A DNA stretch of 64,000 nt from Rugamonas apoptosis (lineage in GTDB: Bacteria > Pseudomonadota > Gammaproteobacteria > Burkholderiales > Burkholderiaceae_D). The DNA lies in assembly GCF_014042355.1 (NCBI RefSeq), contig NZ_JACEZU010000007.1:62001-126000 (forward strand), given 5' to 3'. Positions 54,801 through 63,700 of this stretch are shown here, in pieces. Below the pieces are notes generated by a model. It saw only the letters and a list, made by a program, of their open reading frames with translations, was not told the DNA's origin and did no database searches. Both the position numbers and the translations under genes were made by a program. The number at the start of each line of letters is the position of its first letter. Within the stretch, counting starts at the first letter, position 1.

Positions 54801-55568
54801 ATGCTCGCTCGCCACCGCCAGGAATTGCTGCTCCAACGTTTGAAACAGGATGGCCAGATCGTCGCCAGCGCCCTCAGCGCGGAGCTGGGCCTGTCGGAGG
54901 ACACCATCCGGCGCGATCTGCGCGAACTGGCGCGCGACGGCTTGCTGCAGCGGGTACACGGCGGCGCGCTGCCGCTGGCCCTGCCGCCCTCGCCCGCGCT
55001 GGGCAACTTCGCCCAGCGCCAGCACATTTCCACCGACGCCAAGCCGGCCATCGCGCGCGCGGCGGCCGCCATGATCGCGCCGGGCCAGGTGGTGTTCATC
55101 GACGGCGGCACCACGGCCGTGCAACTGGCGCGCCACCTGCCGCCCGAGCTGCGCGCCACCGTCGTCACCCACAGCCCGTCGGTGGCGGTGGAACTGGCCG
55201 AGCATCCGCTGGTGGAGGTGATCCTGGTGGGCGGCCACCTGTTCAAGCACTCCATCGTGGCCATGGGGCCGGACGCGCTCGAGGCCATCGCCCGCATCCG
55301 CACCGACCTGTATTTCATGGGCGTGTGCAGCCTGCACCCGGACCTGGGCCTGAGCACGGGCGACCATGACGAGGCGGGCGTCAAGCGCGCCATCAGCCAG
55401 GCGGCGCGCCGCACGGTGGTGCTGGCCTCGCCGGAAAAGCTGGACACGGCCGCCCCATTCCAGATCGCGCCGCTGACCCAGGTGGATACCATCGTGGTGC
55501 AGGCGGGCACGCCGGAAGCGCTGCTGGCACCCTACCGCCGCCTCGGCATCACACTGGTGCTGGCTTGA
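54801..55568 (+). CDS. DeoR-family transcriptional regulator
   Basis: From ATG 54801 the product is 255 residues. The DeoR helix-turn-helix (about 4-55, RLKQDGQIVASALSAELGLSEDTIRRDLREL, then VHGGALP) is followed by a sugar-phosphate isomerase-like sensor domain (FIDGGTTAVQLARHLP, GDHDEAGVKRAI). It probably senses a phosphorylated sugar or nucleotide sugar and may control the divergent nudK fusion. The effector is unknown. Confidence 0.9.
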   Translation: MLARHRQELLLQRLKQDGQIVASALSAELGLSEDTIRRDLRELARDGLLQRVHGGALPLALPPSPALGNFAQRQHISTDAKPAIARAAAAMIAPGQVVFIDGGTTAVQLARHLPPELRATVVTHSPSVAVELAEHPLVEVILVGGHLFKHSIVAMGPDALEAIARIRTDLYFMGVCSLHPDLGLSTGDHDEAGVKRAISQAARRTVVLASPEKLDTAAPFQIAPLTQVDTIVVQAGTPEALLAPYRRLGITLVLA

Positions 55569-55640
55569 CGTGGGCCGCTTGCACATGAGCAGCGTGGCGT
55601 GCCACACTGACACAGATATTCACCCCGAACCCAGCCGAGC

Positions 55641-56546
55641 ATGAAACGCGACAAACAATGGCGCATCCCGGCCTGGCGGCTGTTGCTGCTGGCGGCCCTG
55701 TGCCTGCACGGCGCCAGAGCCCACGCCTACGATCGGCTGGTCTACCCCTTGTCGGTGGGGGTGGACAGCCGCTACGAGTACGACTGGGCCGTGCTGCGCA
55801 TGGCGCTCGACAAGAGCCGCGCCCAGTACGGCGCCTACTCCCTGCACCAGGCCACCACCTCCATGTCGCCGGCCCGCATCACGCAGGAATTGCTGATGCC
55901 CACCGGCCACATCAACATTCTGGTACGGGCCACGGCGCCTGAACTGGAACAGCAATTCACGCCAGTGCGCATCCCCGTCGACCGTGGCCTGCTGGGCTAC
56001 CGGGTGTTCCTCGTGCGCCGCGACGACCTGCCCCGCTTCGCCGCCGTACGGTCGCTGAACGACTTGCGGCCGCTGCGCGCCGGCCTGGGCAAGGACTGGA
56101 GCGACGTGCCCGTGCTGCGCGCGGCCGGGCTGCCGACCGAGGAAGGTTCGGCCTATGAAGGCTTGTTCTCCATGCTGGAAGCGGGCCGCTTCGACTACTT
56201 TTCGCGCGGGGCCGACGAGGCACTGCGCGAATACGGCGAGCGCCGCGACGCCCACCCGAAGCTGGCGATCGAGCCGATCCTGCTGCTGCACTACCCGCTG
56301 CCGCGCTACTTCTTCCTGCGGCGCGACGCGGAAGGCAAACAGCTGGCCGCCCGCATCGCGGCGGGCATGGAAATCATGGTGCGCGATGGCTCGCTCAACA
56401 CCCTGTTCCAGCACTACAAGGGCGCCACCATCGCCGCCGCCAACCTCAGGCACCGGCGCGTGCTGACCATCCCCAACCCCACGCTGTCGCCCCAGACGCC
56501 GTTGTCGCGCAGCGAATTGTGGTACAACCCGCTGAACGGAAAGTAA
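55641..56546 (+). CDS. Periplasmic solute-binding-like protein (PBP2 fold)
   Basis: The product has 301 residues. A signal peptide (about 1-28, ending RAHA) precedes a type II periplasmic-binding fold (RLVYPLSVGVDSRYEYDWAVLRMALDKS, RFDYFSRGADEALREY, FFLRRDAEGKQLAARIAAGME). It resembles transporter substrate-binding domains found in sensor-like or amino-acid-binding proteins, but there is no lipobox and no permease nearby. Function is unknown; it may be an orphan receptor. Confidence 0.75.
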   Translation: MKRDKQWRIPAWRLLLLAALCLHGARAHAYDRLVYPLSVGVDSRYEYDWAVLRMALDKSRAQYGAYSLHQATTSMSPARITQELLMPTGHINILVRATAPELEQQFTPVRIPVDRGLLGYRVFLVRRDDLPRFAAVRSLNDLRPLRAGLGKDWSDVPVLRAAGLPTEEGSAYEGLFSMLEAGRFDYFSRGADEALREYGERRDAHPKLAIEPILLLHYPLPRYFFLRRDAEGKQLAARIAAGMEIMVRDGSLNTLFQHYKGATIAAANLRHRRVLTIPNPTLSPQTPLSRSELWYNPLNGK

Positions 56547-56585
56547 GCCGCCCGCGCCGGCACTCGGGTCGACACTACGCCCGTC

Positions 56586-57656
56586 TCAGGGCCAGATCGC
56601 CCGCAGCAGCGCGGCAAGGTGGTAACCCGCCTTGGTCAACTGGGCGCGGGCGATGGCGGAACTGGGCACCGGATAATCGTCCGGCACCGTCAAACCCCAC
56701 ACCGCATATGCCTCGCCGTTGCGGGCCGTCTGGTACCCGATGGTGCCCGGCTTCGCGTCGGCATAGGCCAGCTTGGCCACGGCCAGTCCATCATCAGCCC
56801 ACTGGTAAGGCCAATCCGCCGGCTCGCCCGTGTTGGCGACGATGGCCGGCCGGGCCGCGATCATCGCTTGCGCGAATTGTTTGGGCGTGCGCGTGCCGCT
56901 GCGGCGGAACGCATAATCGACCACGGTCGTGTCCCAATAACCGTGGAACGGCTGGGTGGGCGACTTGGGCTGCGTCCATGCCGGCGCTTCGTCGGCGGGA
57001 CGTGGCAGCGGCGGCGGGATCATGCGCGCGCTGGCCGCGCCCAGGCGCGCATCGTCGAGCAGCAGGTTGTTGCCGCCGCGCGCATCGAACATATGGACCG
57101 CATCGACCTGGCCACGGCGCTCGGGCACCACGAAGCCCCCTTCCCCGCCCAGATACGCCGCCCCCACGTGCAGCGGCTGGTGAATGTCGCCCACCAGGTG
57201 CACCACCAGCAGCAAGGCCTGGCGCCGGCTGAAGTGGTGCGGGTTGCCGGCATCATCATCGTGGCCCTGCAGCACGGCGATGGCTTGCCTGAGGGTTTGC
57301 ACGATGTCGTCATCGGCCGTGCCGACGGCATGGTCGCGGTAATGCTCCAGCTGGAACGGCACGTCCGCGTAGTGGTACTGGCTGTGGTGCGGATTGGCGG
57401 CCGTGTAGGCTTGCATTTCAGCCGTCTGCGGACCGCAGAAGGTGCCCTTCACGCAGTCGGCCCAGTTGGCGGCCTGCTCCAGCGATTCGCCGGGCAGCAG
57501 CAGGGCCGTCACATGCTTCCGGGCGGGGCTGTCCGCGATCAGCTGGGCCGCCATGGCGGCCACGGCACGGTGGCCATCGCTGCCCCAGGCCAGCGCATCA
57601 CCGGCCACCGCCGCGCAGGCGCCCGCCAGCGCGGCGGCGATCAGCCGGCGTTTCAC
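56586..57656 (-). CDS. S1/P1 nuclease family protein
   Basis: The product has 356 residues. A signal peptide ends ALA, so the mature N-terminus is W24, the first zinc ligand (WGSDGHR). Other zinc ligands are in HHSQYHYADVPF, VVHLVGDIHQPLHVG and the later FHGYWD. The family cleaves single-stranded DNA and RNA and removes 3' phosphates in the periplasm or outside. It is coupled to the PLD-type gene by a 4-bp overlap and closes the phosphoesterase operon. Confidence 0.92.
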   Translation of the reverse strand: MKRRLIAAALAGACAAVAGDALAWGSDGHRAVAAMAAQLIADSPARKHVTALLLPGESLEQAANWADCVKGTFCGPQTAEMQAYTAANPHHSQYHYADVPFQLEHYRDHAVGTADDDIVQTLRQAIAVLQGHDDDAGNPHHFSRRQALLLVVHLVGDIHQPLHVGAAYLGGEGGFVVPERRGQVDAVHMFDARGGNNLLLDDARLGAASARMIPPPLPRPADEAPAWTQPKSPTQPFHGYWDTTVVDYAFRRSGTRTPKQFAQAMIAARPAIVANTGEPADWPYQWADDGLAVAKLAYADAKPGTIGYQTARNGEAYAVWGLTVPDDYPVPSSAIARAQLTKAGYHLAALLRAIWP

Positions 57657-58882
57657 TGCGGGCTGCCCTTGGCCGGCTTGGGATACACCTTATTGATGTC
57701 GAGCGGCTGGGCGTAGGACGAGCTCCACGTCTGTTCATGCAGGGCGGCCAGGCGCTGCGCCATCTGGCCGTTGCGCATCACCACTTCCAGGTTGCGCGAC
57801 AAGTCCATATAGCCACCCGCCCAGTTGCTGGTGCCGACCCAGGCCAGCTTGTCGTCGATCACCATGATCTTGCTGTGAATGACGCGGGCGAACGGGATGA
57901 AGCCGGCCGACGCCACCGGCAAGGTCACCACCCGCACTTCCACGTTCGGCAACACGGCCAGGCTTTTCAGGTAGACCTGCTCCGGCTCCTCCAGGTTCCA
58001 GTTCGACACCAGCAGCTTGACCTTCACACCGCGGTTGGCGGCGCTGCGCACGGCGTTGTCGATCACGGCGTAGTACGGGCGCGTGCCCTTGGGGCCGTAG
58101 CTGAGCGGCGCGTAGTCCAGCAACTGGATCCGCACTTCGCTCTGGGCCGTGGCCAGCAGGGCCGGCAAGCCCGTCTCGGAATCGCCCACGCCGGCCGGGT
58201 TGTAGCGGTTAGGGCTGGCCAACAGGAAGGCGTCCTGATTGAAGTCGGCGGCCACGGTGCGCGAGTTCAGCACGGGCGCCGGCATGCCCTGGGCCGCCAG
58301 CGCCTGGGCGCGCCAGTCCTGGTCGAACACGGCCTGCACCTGGCCCACGATGCGCGGCTCCGTGATGCGCAAGCCCGTTTCATGGATATGCTCGAACGAG
58401 CGCCAATCGAAATTCTGGCTGCCCACGTAAGCCGTGGCGCGGTCCACCACCAGGTATTTGGCGTGCAGGATGCCGTTGCCCGTCAACTGGTTGAAATCGA
58501 TGATGTGCAGTTCCAGGTTGGGGATGGCCTTCAGGCGCTCGATAGTGGCCGCGTCGGACAGGCGCACGCCCTTCTGGTCCAGCAGAAAACGGATATGCAC
58601 GCCGCGCTGGCCGGCCGCCTCCAGCCGCGTGAGCACGCGCTCAAACGCGCTGCCGGCCTGGCCGACGACGTAGAACTGGCCCAGCACGATTTCCTTGCGG
58701 GCCAGATCGAACAGCTCGCACCAGACGGTGGCCGGGTCGCGCAGGTCGGCGTTGACCAGCGTGGTTTCGCGCGGCGCCGTTTGCACCAGCTCGAAGCCGG
58801 GGATGGTGAACGCCGCATGGGCCAGCGAGGCCGTGCCCAGCAGCGCGGACAATAACAAAGAAGAAGGCAGACGACGCATCAT
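57653..58882 (-). CDS. Phospholipase D-superfamily exported protein
   Basis: The product has 409 residues with a signal peptide (ending LAHA). Two HKD motifs give a complete PLD active site: HAKYLVVDRATAYVGSQNFD in the first half and HSKIMVIDDKLAWVGTSNW in the second. It may act as a phospholipase, a cardiolipin-type transferase or a nuclease such as the PLD3/PLD4 group. The nuclease and nucleotidase neighbours favour a nucleic-acid role, but that is inference. Confidence 0.9.
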   Translation of the reverse strand: MMRRLPSSLLLSALLGTASLAHAAFTIPGFELVQTAPRETTLVNADLRDPATVWCELFDLARKEIVLGQFYVVGQAGSAFERVLTRLEAAGQRGVHIRFLLDQKGVRLSDAATIERLKAIPNLELHIIDFNQLTGNGILHAKYLVVDRATAYVGSQNFDWRSFEHIHETGLRITEPRIVGQVQAVFDQDWRAQALAAQGMPAPVLNSRTVAADFNQDAFLLASPNRYNPAGVGDSETGLPALLATAQSEVRIQLLDYAPLSYGPKGTRPYYAVIDNAVRSAANRGVKVKLLVSNWNLEEPEQVYLKSLAVLPNVEVRVVTLPVASAGFIPFARVIHSKIMVIDDKLAWVGTSNWAGGYMDLSRNLEVVMRNGQMAQRLAALHEQTWSSSYAQPLDINKVYPKPAKGSPQ

Positions 58883-58887
58883 GGTCC

Positions 58888-60585
58888 TTATGGTTGCGGG
58901 GCGCGCTGGATACGGCCCAGGGAATATTTGCTGCCGGCCGGTTTGTGCAACTGGTCGCGGCGGGTCAGGTAGGCGGCCACCGCGTCGCTCAGGTAGATGC
59001 CGGTGTTGGCGCGGCTGCGGCCACTGGTGAACATGGGGAAGGCATCGCCCCCCTCGGCCAGGAAATTATTGGTGGCCACGCGGTAGGGGCTATCCGGCTC
59101 CAGCGGCACGCCATGCAGGGTCACGCTGCCCGGCACCACGCGGCTCCCCACGGGCAGCTTGGGATTCCACTGGTAGCCAAAGCCGTCCGACACTTGCAGC
59201 AGCATGTGCTTGTCGCCATAGTCACCTTGCCATTGCTGCTCCAGCAGGGTGGCGATCTGGGCGCCCGTCAGGTTCATCACCACCACCGTATTCACGAACG
59301 GCAGCACGGTCTGCACCTGGCCCAGGGTGACGCTGCCATCCTTGCCCGCCGCCAGATCGTGGCGCATGCCGCCCAGGTTCATGAACGCGATCTGGGCCCC
59401 GAACGGCGCGCCGGCCTGCAGCGTGGCATCCGCCACCAGGTCGCCCAGCGGCGACTCGTCCACATCATCTTTATCGAGCGGGACGACTGGCACGGCCAGC
59501 CGTCCCACGGAACGGGCCAGCGCGGCCGTGCCGCGCGCGCGGACCCGGGCCAGCCAGGCGTCCAGCGCCGGGTCGGCCGGATAGCGACCCGCCAGCATCA
59601 CCTCGTTGCTGGCGCTGATGGCGCGCACGCGGTTGTCGGCCGTGTCCACCGTGAGCCGGATGCGCGACAGCACATGGCCGGCCGTCTCGGCCTGGGTCAC
59701 CACGCGGCCATCCACCTGGCACAGGTAGCCCTTGTGCGAGTGGCCGCTGACGACCAGCCGGATGGCCGGGTCGAGCCGCTTGACGATGTCCACGATGGGG
59801 CCTGTCAAATGGTCGCAGCCCGGCTGATCAAAATAATCGGTGGTGCGGCCCCCCTGGTGGATCAGCACCACGAACACGCCCACGCCCTGCTTGCGCAATT
59901 CCGGCAGCAAGGCGTTGATGGCGTTGGCCTCGTCGGTGAATTCCAGCCCGCTCACGCTGGAAGGCAGCGACAGCGCCGCCGTGTCCTTCAGCACGGCACC
60001 GATGAAGGCCACCCGCACGCCATGCGCCGTCTCGATCTGATAGGCCGGGACGATGGGCTTGCGGGTCACCATATCGAGCACGTTGGCGGCCAGGTAGCTG
60101 AAATGGGCGCCGCCGTAATTGGGCGCGAACTGGCACGCCTTGTCGGCGCGGGGCGAGACGCAACCGCCCTTCTGCTGGCGCAGCAGCTCGGCGCGGCCCA
60201 GGTCGAACTCATGGTTGCCCAGGGCGCTGGCGCGCAAGCCCAGCAGGTCGAGCGCGCCGACGGCCGGTTCATCGGCCCACATGGACGAGATCGACGGGCT
60301 GGCGCCCACCATGTCGCCCGCGCCCACCAGCAGCAATTCGCTATCGTCCTTGCGCCACGCCTGCAGGGCCGCGCCCAGCGCATCGATGCCGCCGGCCTGC
60401 GCCGTCGTCTCGCGCCGGTCGCGCGCGCTGGTGTAGGTGTAGGCGCTCGGCTCCAGGTTGCCATGGAAATCGTTGAGCGCCACCAGGTTGATGACGGCCG
60501 TGTGCGGCGGTGGTGGTGGGCTGGCGCAAGCGGCCAGCAGGGCCGCCAGCGCGGCGGCGGCCAGGGGACGGAGCAAGGAATTCAT
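58888..60585 (-). CDS. Lipoprotein 5'-nucleotidase / UshA-like metallophosphatase
   Basis: From ATG 60585 the product is 565 residues with a lipoprotein signal (LAALLAAC; ATG 60597 is an alternative start). The metallophosphatase domain has NDFHGN, GNHEFDLGR and SGHSHKGYL. The C-terminal 5'-nucleotidase domain has FMNLGGMRHDL and NFLAEGGDAF with a substrate aromatic pair. It would dephosphorylate nucleotides at the cell surface or periplasm. The gene is first in the three-gene operon, 5 bp before the PLD gene. Confidence 0.92.
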   Translation of the reverse strand: MNSLLRPLAAAALAALLAACASPPPPPHTAVINLVALNDFHGNLEPSAYTYTSARDRRETTAQAGGIDALGAALQAWRKDDSELLLVGAGDMVGASPSISSMWADEPAVGALDLLGLRASALGNHEFDLGRAELLRQQKGGCVSPRADKACQFAPNYGGAHFSYLAANVLDMVTRKPIVPAYQIETAHGVRVAFIGAVLKDTAALSLPSSVSGLEFTDEANAINALLPELRKQGVGVFVVLIHQGGRTTDYFDQPGCDHLTGPIVDIVKRLDPAIRLVVSGHSHKGYLCQVDGRVVTQAETAGHVLSRIRLTVDTADNRVRAISASNEVMLAGRYPADPALDAWLARVRARGTAALARSVGRLAVPVVPLDKDDVDESPLGDLVADATLQAGAPFGAQIAFMNLGGMRHDLAAGKDGSVTLGQVQTVLPFVNTVVVMNLTGAQIATLLEQQWQGDYGDKHMLLQVSDGFGYQWNPKLPVGSRVVPGSVTLHGVPLEPDSPYRVATNNFLAEGGDAFPMFTSGRSRANTGIYLSDAVAAYLTRRDQLHKPAGSKYSLGRIQRAPQP

Positions 60586-60630
60586 CGTGATTCGCATCAG
60601 TGAGAAGCGGATATTGTACAGGCGGCACCC

Positions 60631-60698
60631 CCAGAAAATCGGGGACGGACCCCGATTTTCCCATCGGGAAAAATCAGGGTCCGTCCCCGATTTTCTGG
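60631..60698. repeat. 33-bp-arm palindrome with GGGGACGGACCC core (copy 2)
   Basis: Arms 60631-60662 and 60666-60698 pair almost perfectly around loop ATC. The core AATCGGGGACGGACCCC is shared with 30226-30292. It lies upstream of the nucleotidase gene and downstream of the Oar-like receptor, inside neither. Confidence 0.85.
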
Positions 60699-60709
60699 TT
60701 GCCACTATG

Positions 60710-60738
60710 AAAAAACGGCTGATGTCGCCATCAGCCGT
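60710..60738 (-). terminator. Intrinsic terminator of the Oar-like receptor gene
   Basis: A perfect 10-bp stem ACGGCTGATG/CATCAGCCGT with loop TCGC (60715-60738) is followed on the minus strand by a T run (A run at 60710-60715), 30 bp after the receptor stop. Confidence 0.85.
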
Positions 60739-60768
60739 CCGGTCTTGCTTAGCTACCCATTGGTACGC

Positions 60769-63700
60769 TTAGAACTCGTACTTGACGGTAGCCTGGATCG
60801 CCCACTGCGATTCGCCTTTGACCTGGCGAGTCACCATCGGCTCGACTGCGTCGCGCACTTTGTAGATGTACTTGCCGCTAGGGTCCAGACCGACGAAATC
60901 GACAAAGCTGCGCGCCTGCGCGCCGCCGGCGCCCAGATCGCTGTTGAAGCCCACTTCGTTGATGCGGCCCCATTTCTTGTTCAGCAGGTTGCCGAAGTTG
61001 AACAGGTCCAGCGTGAACGATGCCTTGTGATCCTTCCACAGGCCAGGGATCTCCTGCTTCAGGCGCAGGTCGACGGTGTTGGTCCATGGCGAGAAGTCGG
61101 TGTTGCGACCGACCACGCCGCCGGCCGCTTTCTTCAGCACCGAATTGGCGTTGACCACCGACCAGAACTTGGTTTCGTTGGCATGGTTGGTGGCGGTATC
61201 GCCGGCGAACACCACCTCGCCCGAACCTGGCGCCGAAGGGATGTACATCAGGTCGTTGCCGGTATAGCCGTCGCCGTTCAAGTCGTTGTTGTAGGTCCAG
61301 CTGTATGGCTTGCCGCTGCGGCCTTCATAGAACACGCCGAAGGTGGTCTTGTAGGCACCGAAGAAACGCTTCTGGAAGTTGACCAGCGCGTTGATGCGGT
61401 TCTTGACCAGGTAGCCCGAGTTGCCCGCCACGTTCTCGTTCGGATTGAACACCGAGCGGCCGCCGTAGTTGGAGCTGGACGTCGACGAGGTCAGCGGCGA
61501 CACTTCGGTCGCGTCCGTGTAGGTGTACGACACGGACCAGCTGATACCGGCCGTCATCGGGCGGCTCAGCGACACGGTGGCCAGGTTGCTGCCGCCCTTG
61601 TCGGTGCCGGTGGCCACCAGCACGTTGGTGAAGGCTGCGTTGCTGAGCGCCTTGGTACGGCCGCCGGCGCACGCGCCGCCGCTGGTGGTCAACACGCCGG
61701 TCGGGCTCCAGCAGGCCGGGTTGTAGGACTGGGTGGTGTAGTACAGGTCGCGGCCGTCGCTGCCGGTCTTGGTCGCCACGCCCAGGTTCAGGTTCTGGTA
61801 GTAGATGCCGTCCTTGACCTTGGTGTTCAGGTATTCGGCGCTGAACACGATGCCATACCACGGCAGTTCGGTATCGAACGCGATGTTGGCCTTCCACACC
61901 GAAGGCTGCTTCAGGCCAGGCGCCAGCGCGTCGACCGCCGCCGCCGGAGCGGCGCCGGCGAAGTTGCTGGGCTGGTTATTGATGTCCGGGGTGAACAGGC
62001 TGCCGGCATTGGCGCACGCCGCGAACGAACCGCCGCAGCCGATGTTGTGGGTGGCCACGCCAGGGTTGGAGAACGGATTGGACAACCACACCGTGGCCGC
62101 CGCGCCCTGGAACAGGCCGGCGCCGCCGCGCACCTGCATCTGGCGCGCGCTGTCGAGGTTGTAGTTGAAGCCCGCGCGTGGCTGCCAGACGTTTTCGCCG
62201 TCGAAGGTGACGGTGTTGTCCAGGTTGAAGCCGCCCGTGGCGCGCTTGCCGGTGGCCACGTCGCCCGCCACCGGCGCGGCCGCCACGGCGTTGTTCTTGC
62301 GTGGACGCTCGCCCACGTGGGTCTGGTCCAGTCGCAGGCCGTAGCTCAGCGTCAGGCGCGGGTTGACCGACCAGGTATCCTGTACGAAAGTGCCGGTATC
62401 CTTCAGGCTGAAACGGGCCACGGCGTCGTCCAGCGTCAGGCCGGCGTTGGGCACCTGCAGCGTGTATTGCGACGGACGGCCGGCGCGGAAGTTGTCCAGC
62501 ACGGCCGCTTCGACCTGCGCGTTGGTGGTGCAGGTCTGGCCCCAGCCCGTCACGCAGGAGAACGAGTAGTTGCCCCAGATGTTTTGCAGGAAGGCGTTGT
62601 AGACGTCGTTCTTGTTGTAGTCGGCGCCGAACTTGACTTCGTGGTCGCCCAGCGACCAGTTGGCGCCCAGGTAGGCGTCCTTGGTCTTGGTGCCGAGGAT
62701 GTTGCGGTGACGGCTGTTGTCGGTGCCAAACAGCAGCGAGCGCTGCGTGGTCGGCACGCTGGCCGGGGTGCCATCCGGGGTCGGGCCGGTGAAGCTCAAG
62801 CCGATCAACGGCAGTTGCGTGTTCAGCGTGGGCGTGCTGTCATAGTCGCGCGAGGACAGCTTGAGTTCGGTCGAGAAAGTCGGGGTCCAGTCGGCGGTCC
62901 ACTGGGCCACCAGGGTTTCGATGGTCTTGGCCTGCGAGAACCATTCCGAGTTCAGCGACACGCCGGTGGCGCTCAGGCCGGAGAATTGCGGCTCGGTCTG
63001 ATTGGTCTTGGACCAGCGCAGCATGGCGCGGTGGTTTTCGTTGATGTTCCAGTCCAGCTTGACCAGGCTGTCGTCCACCACCAGTTTCGAGCCCGGGGTC
63101 TGGGCCGAGGTGCCGATATCGATGCCGTATTTGTCCTTGGCGATGGCCTGGGCGCCGGCGATGGCCGAATTGGTGATACCGACGTTGGTGTACGGGCTGC
63201 CGATCGGGCCGAAGGCTGGCGCCAGGCGGGTCGATTCCAGCTTCTCATAGGCGGCAAAGATGAACAGCTTGTCCTGGATCAGCGGGCCGCCGACAGTGGC
63301 ACCCTTGGTGGTTTCCTTGAACGAAGGCGGGGCCGAGTAGGTATCGGTGGCGGCGTTGTAGCGGTCGCCGGCCAGGCTGTCGTTGCGGAACACGTAGTAG
63401 GCGCTGCCATGCACCTGGTTGGTGCCGGACTTGGTGACGGCGTTGATGTTGCCGCCCGTGTAGCCCTTCTGGGTCACGTCGTAGTTGGCCACGTTGACCT
63501 GCACCGACTGGATCGCCTCGATCGAGATCGGCTGCTTGGCCGTCGGGCTGCCGTTCGACTCCAGGCCGAAGGTGTCGTTGACGGCCACGCCGTCGATGGT
63601 CAGCGAGTTGTAGCGCGAGTTCTGCCCGGCCACGGACATTTCGCCGCGTTCCTTGTCGGTCTGCGACACGCGGGGGTCGGCGCGCGCGTAGTCCTGCAGG

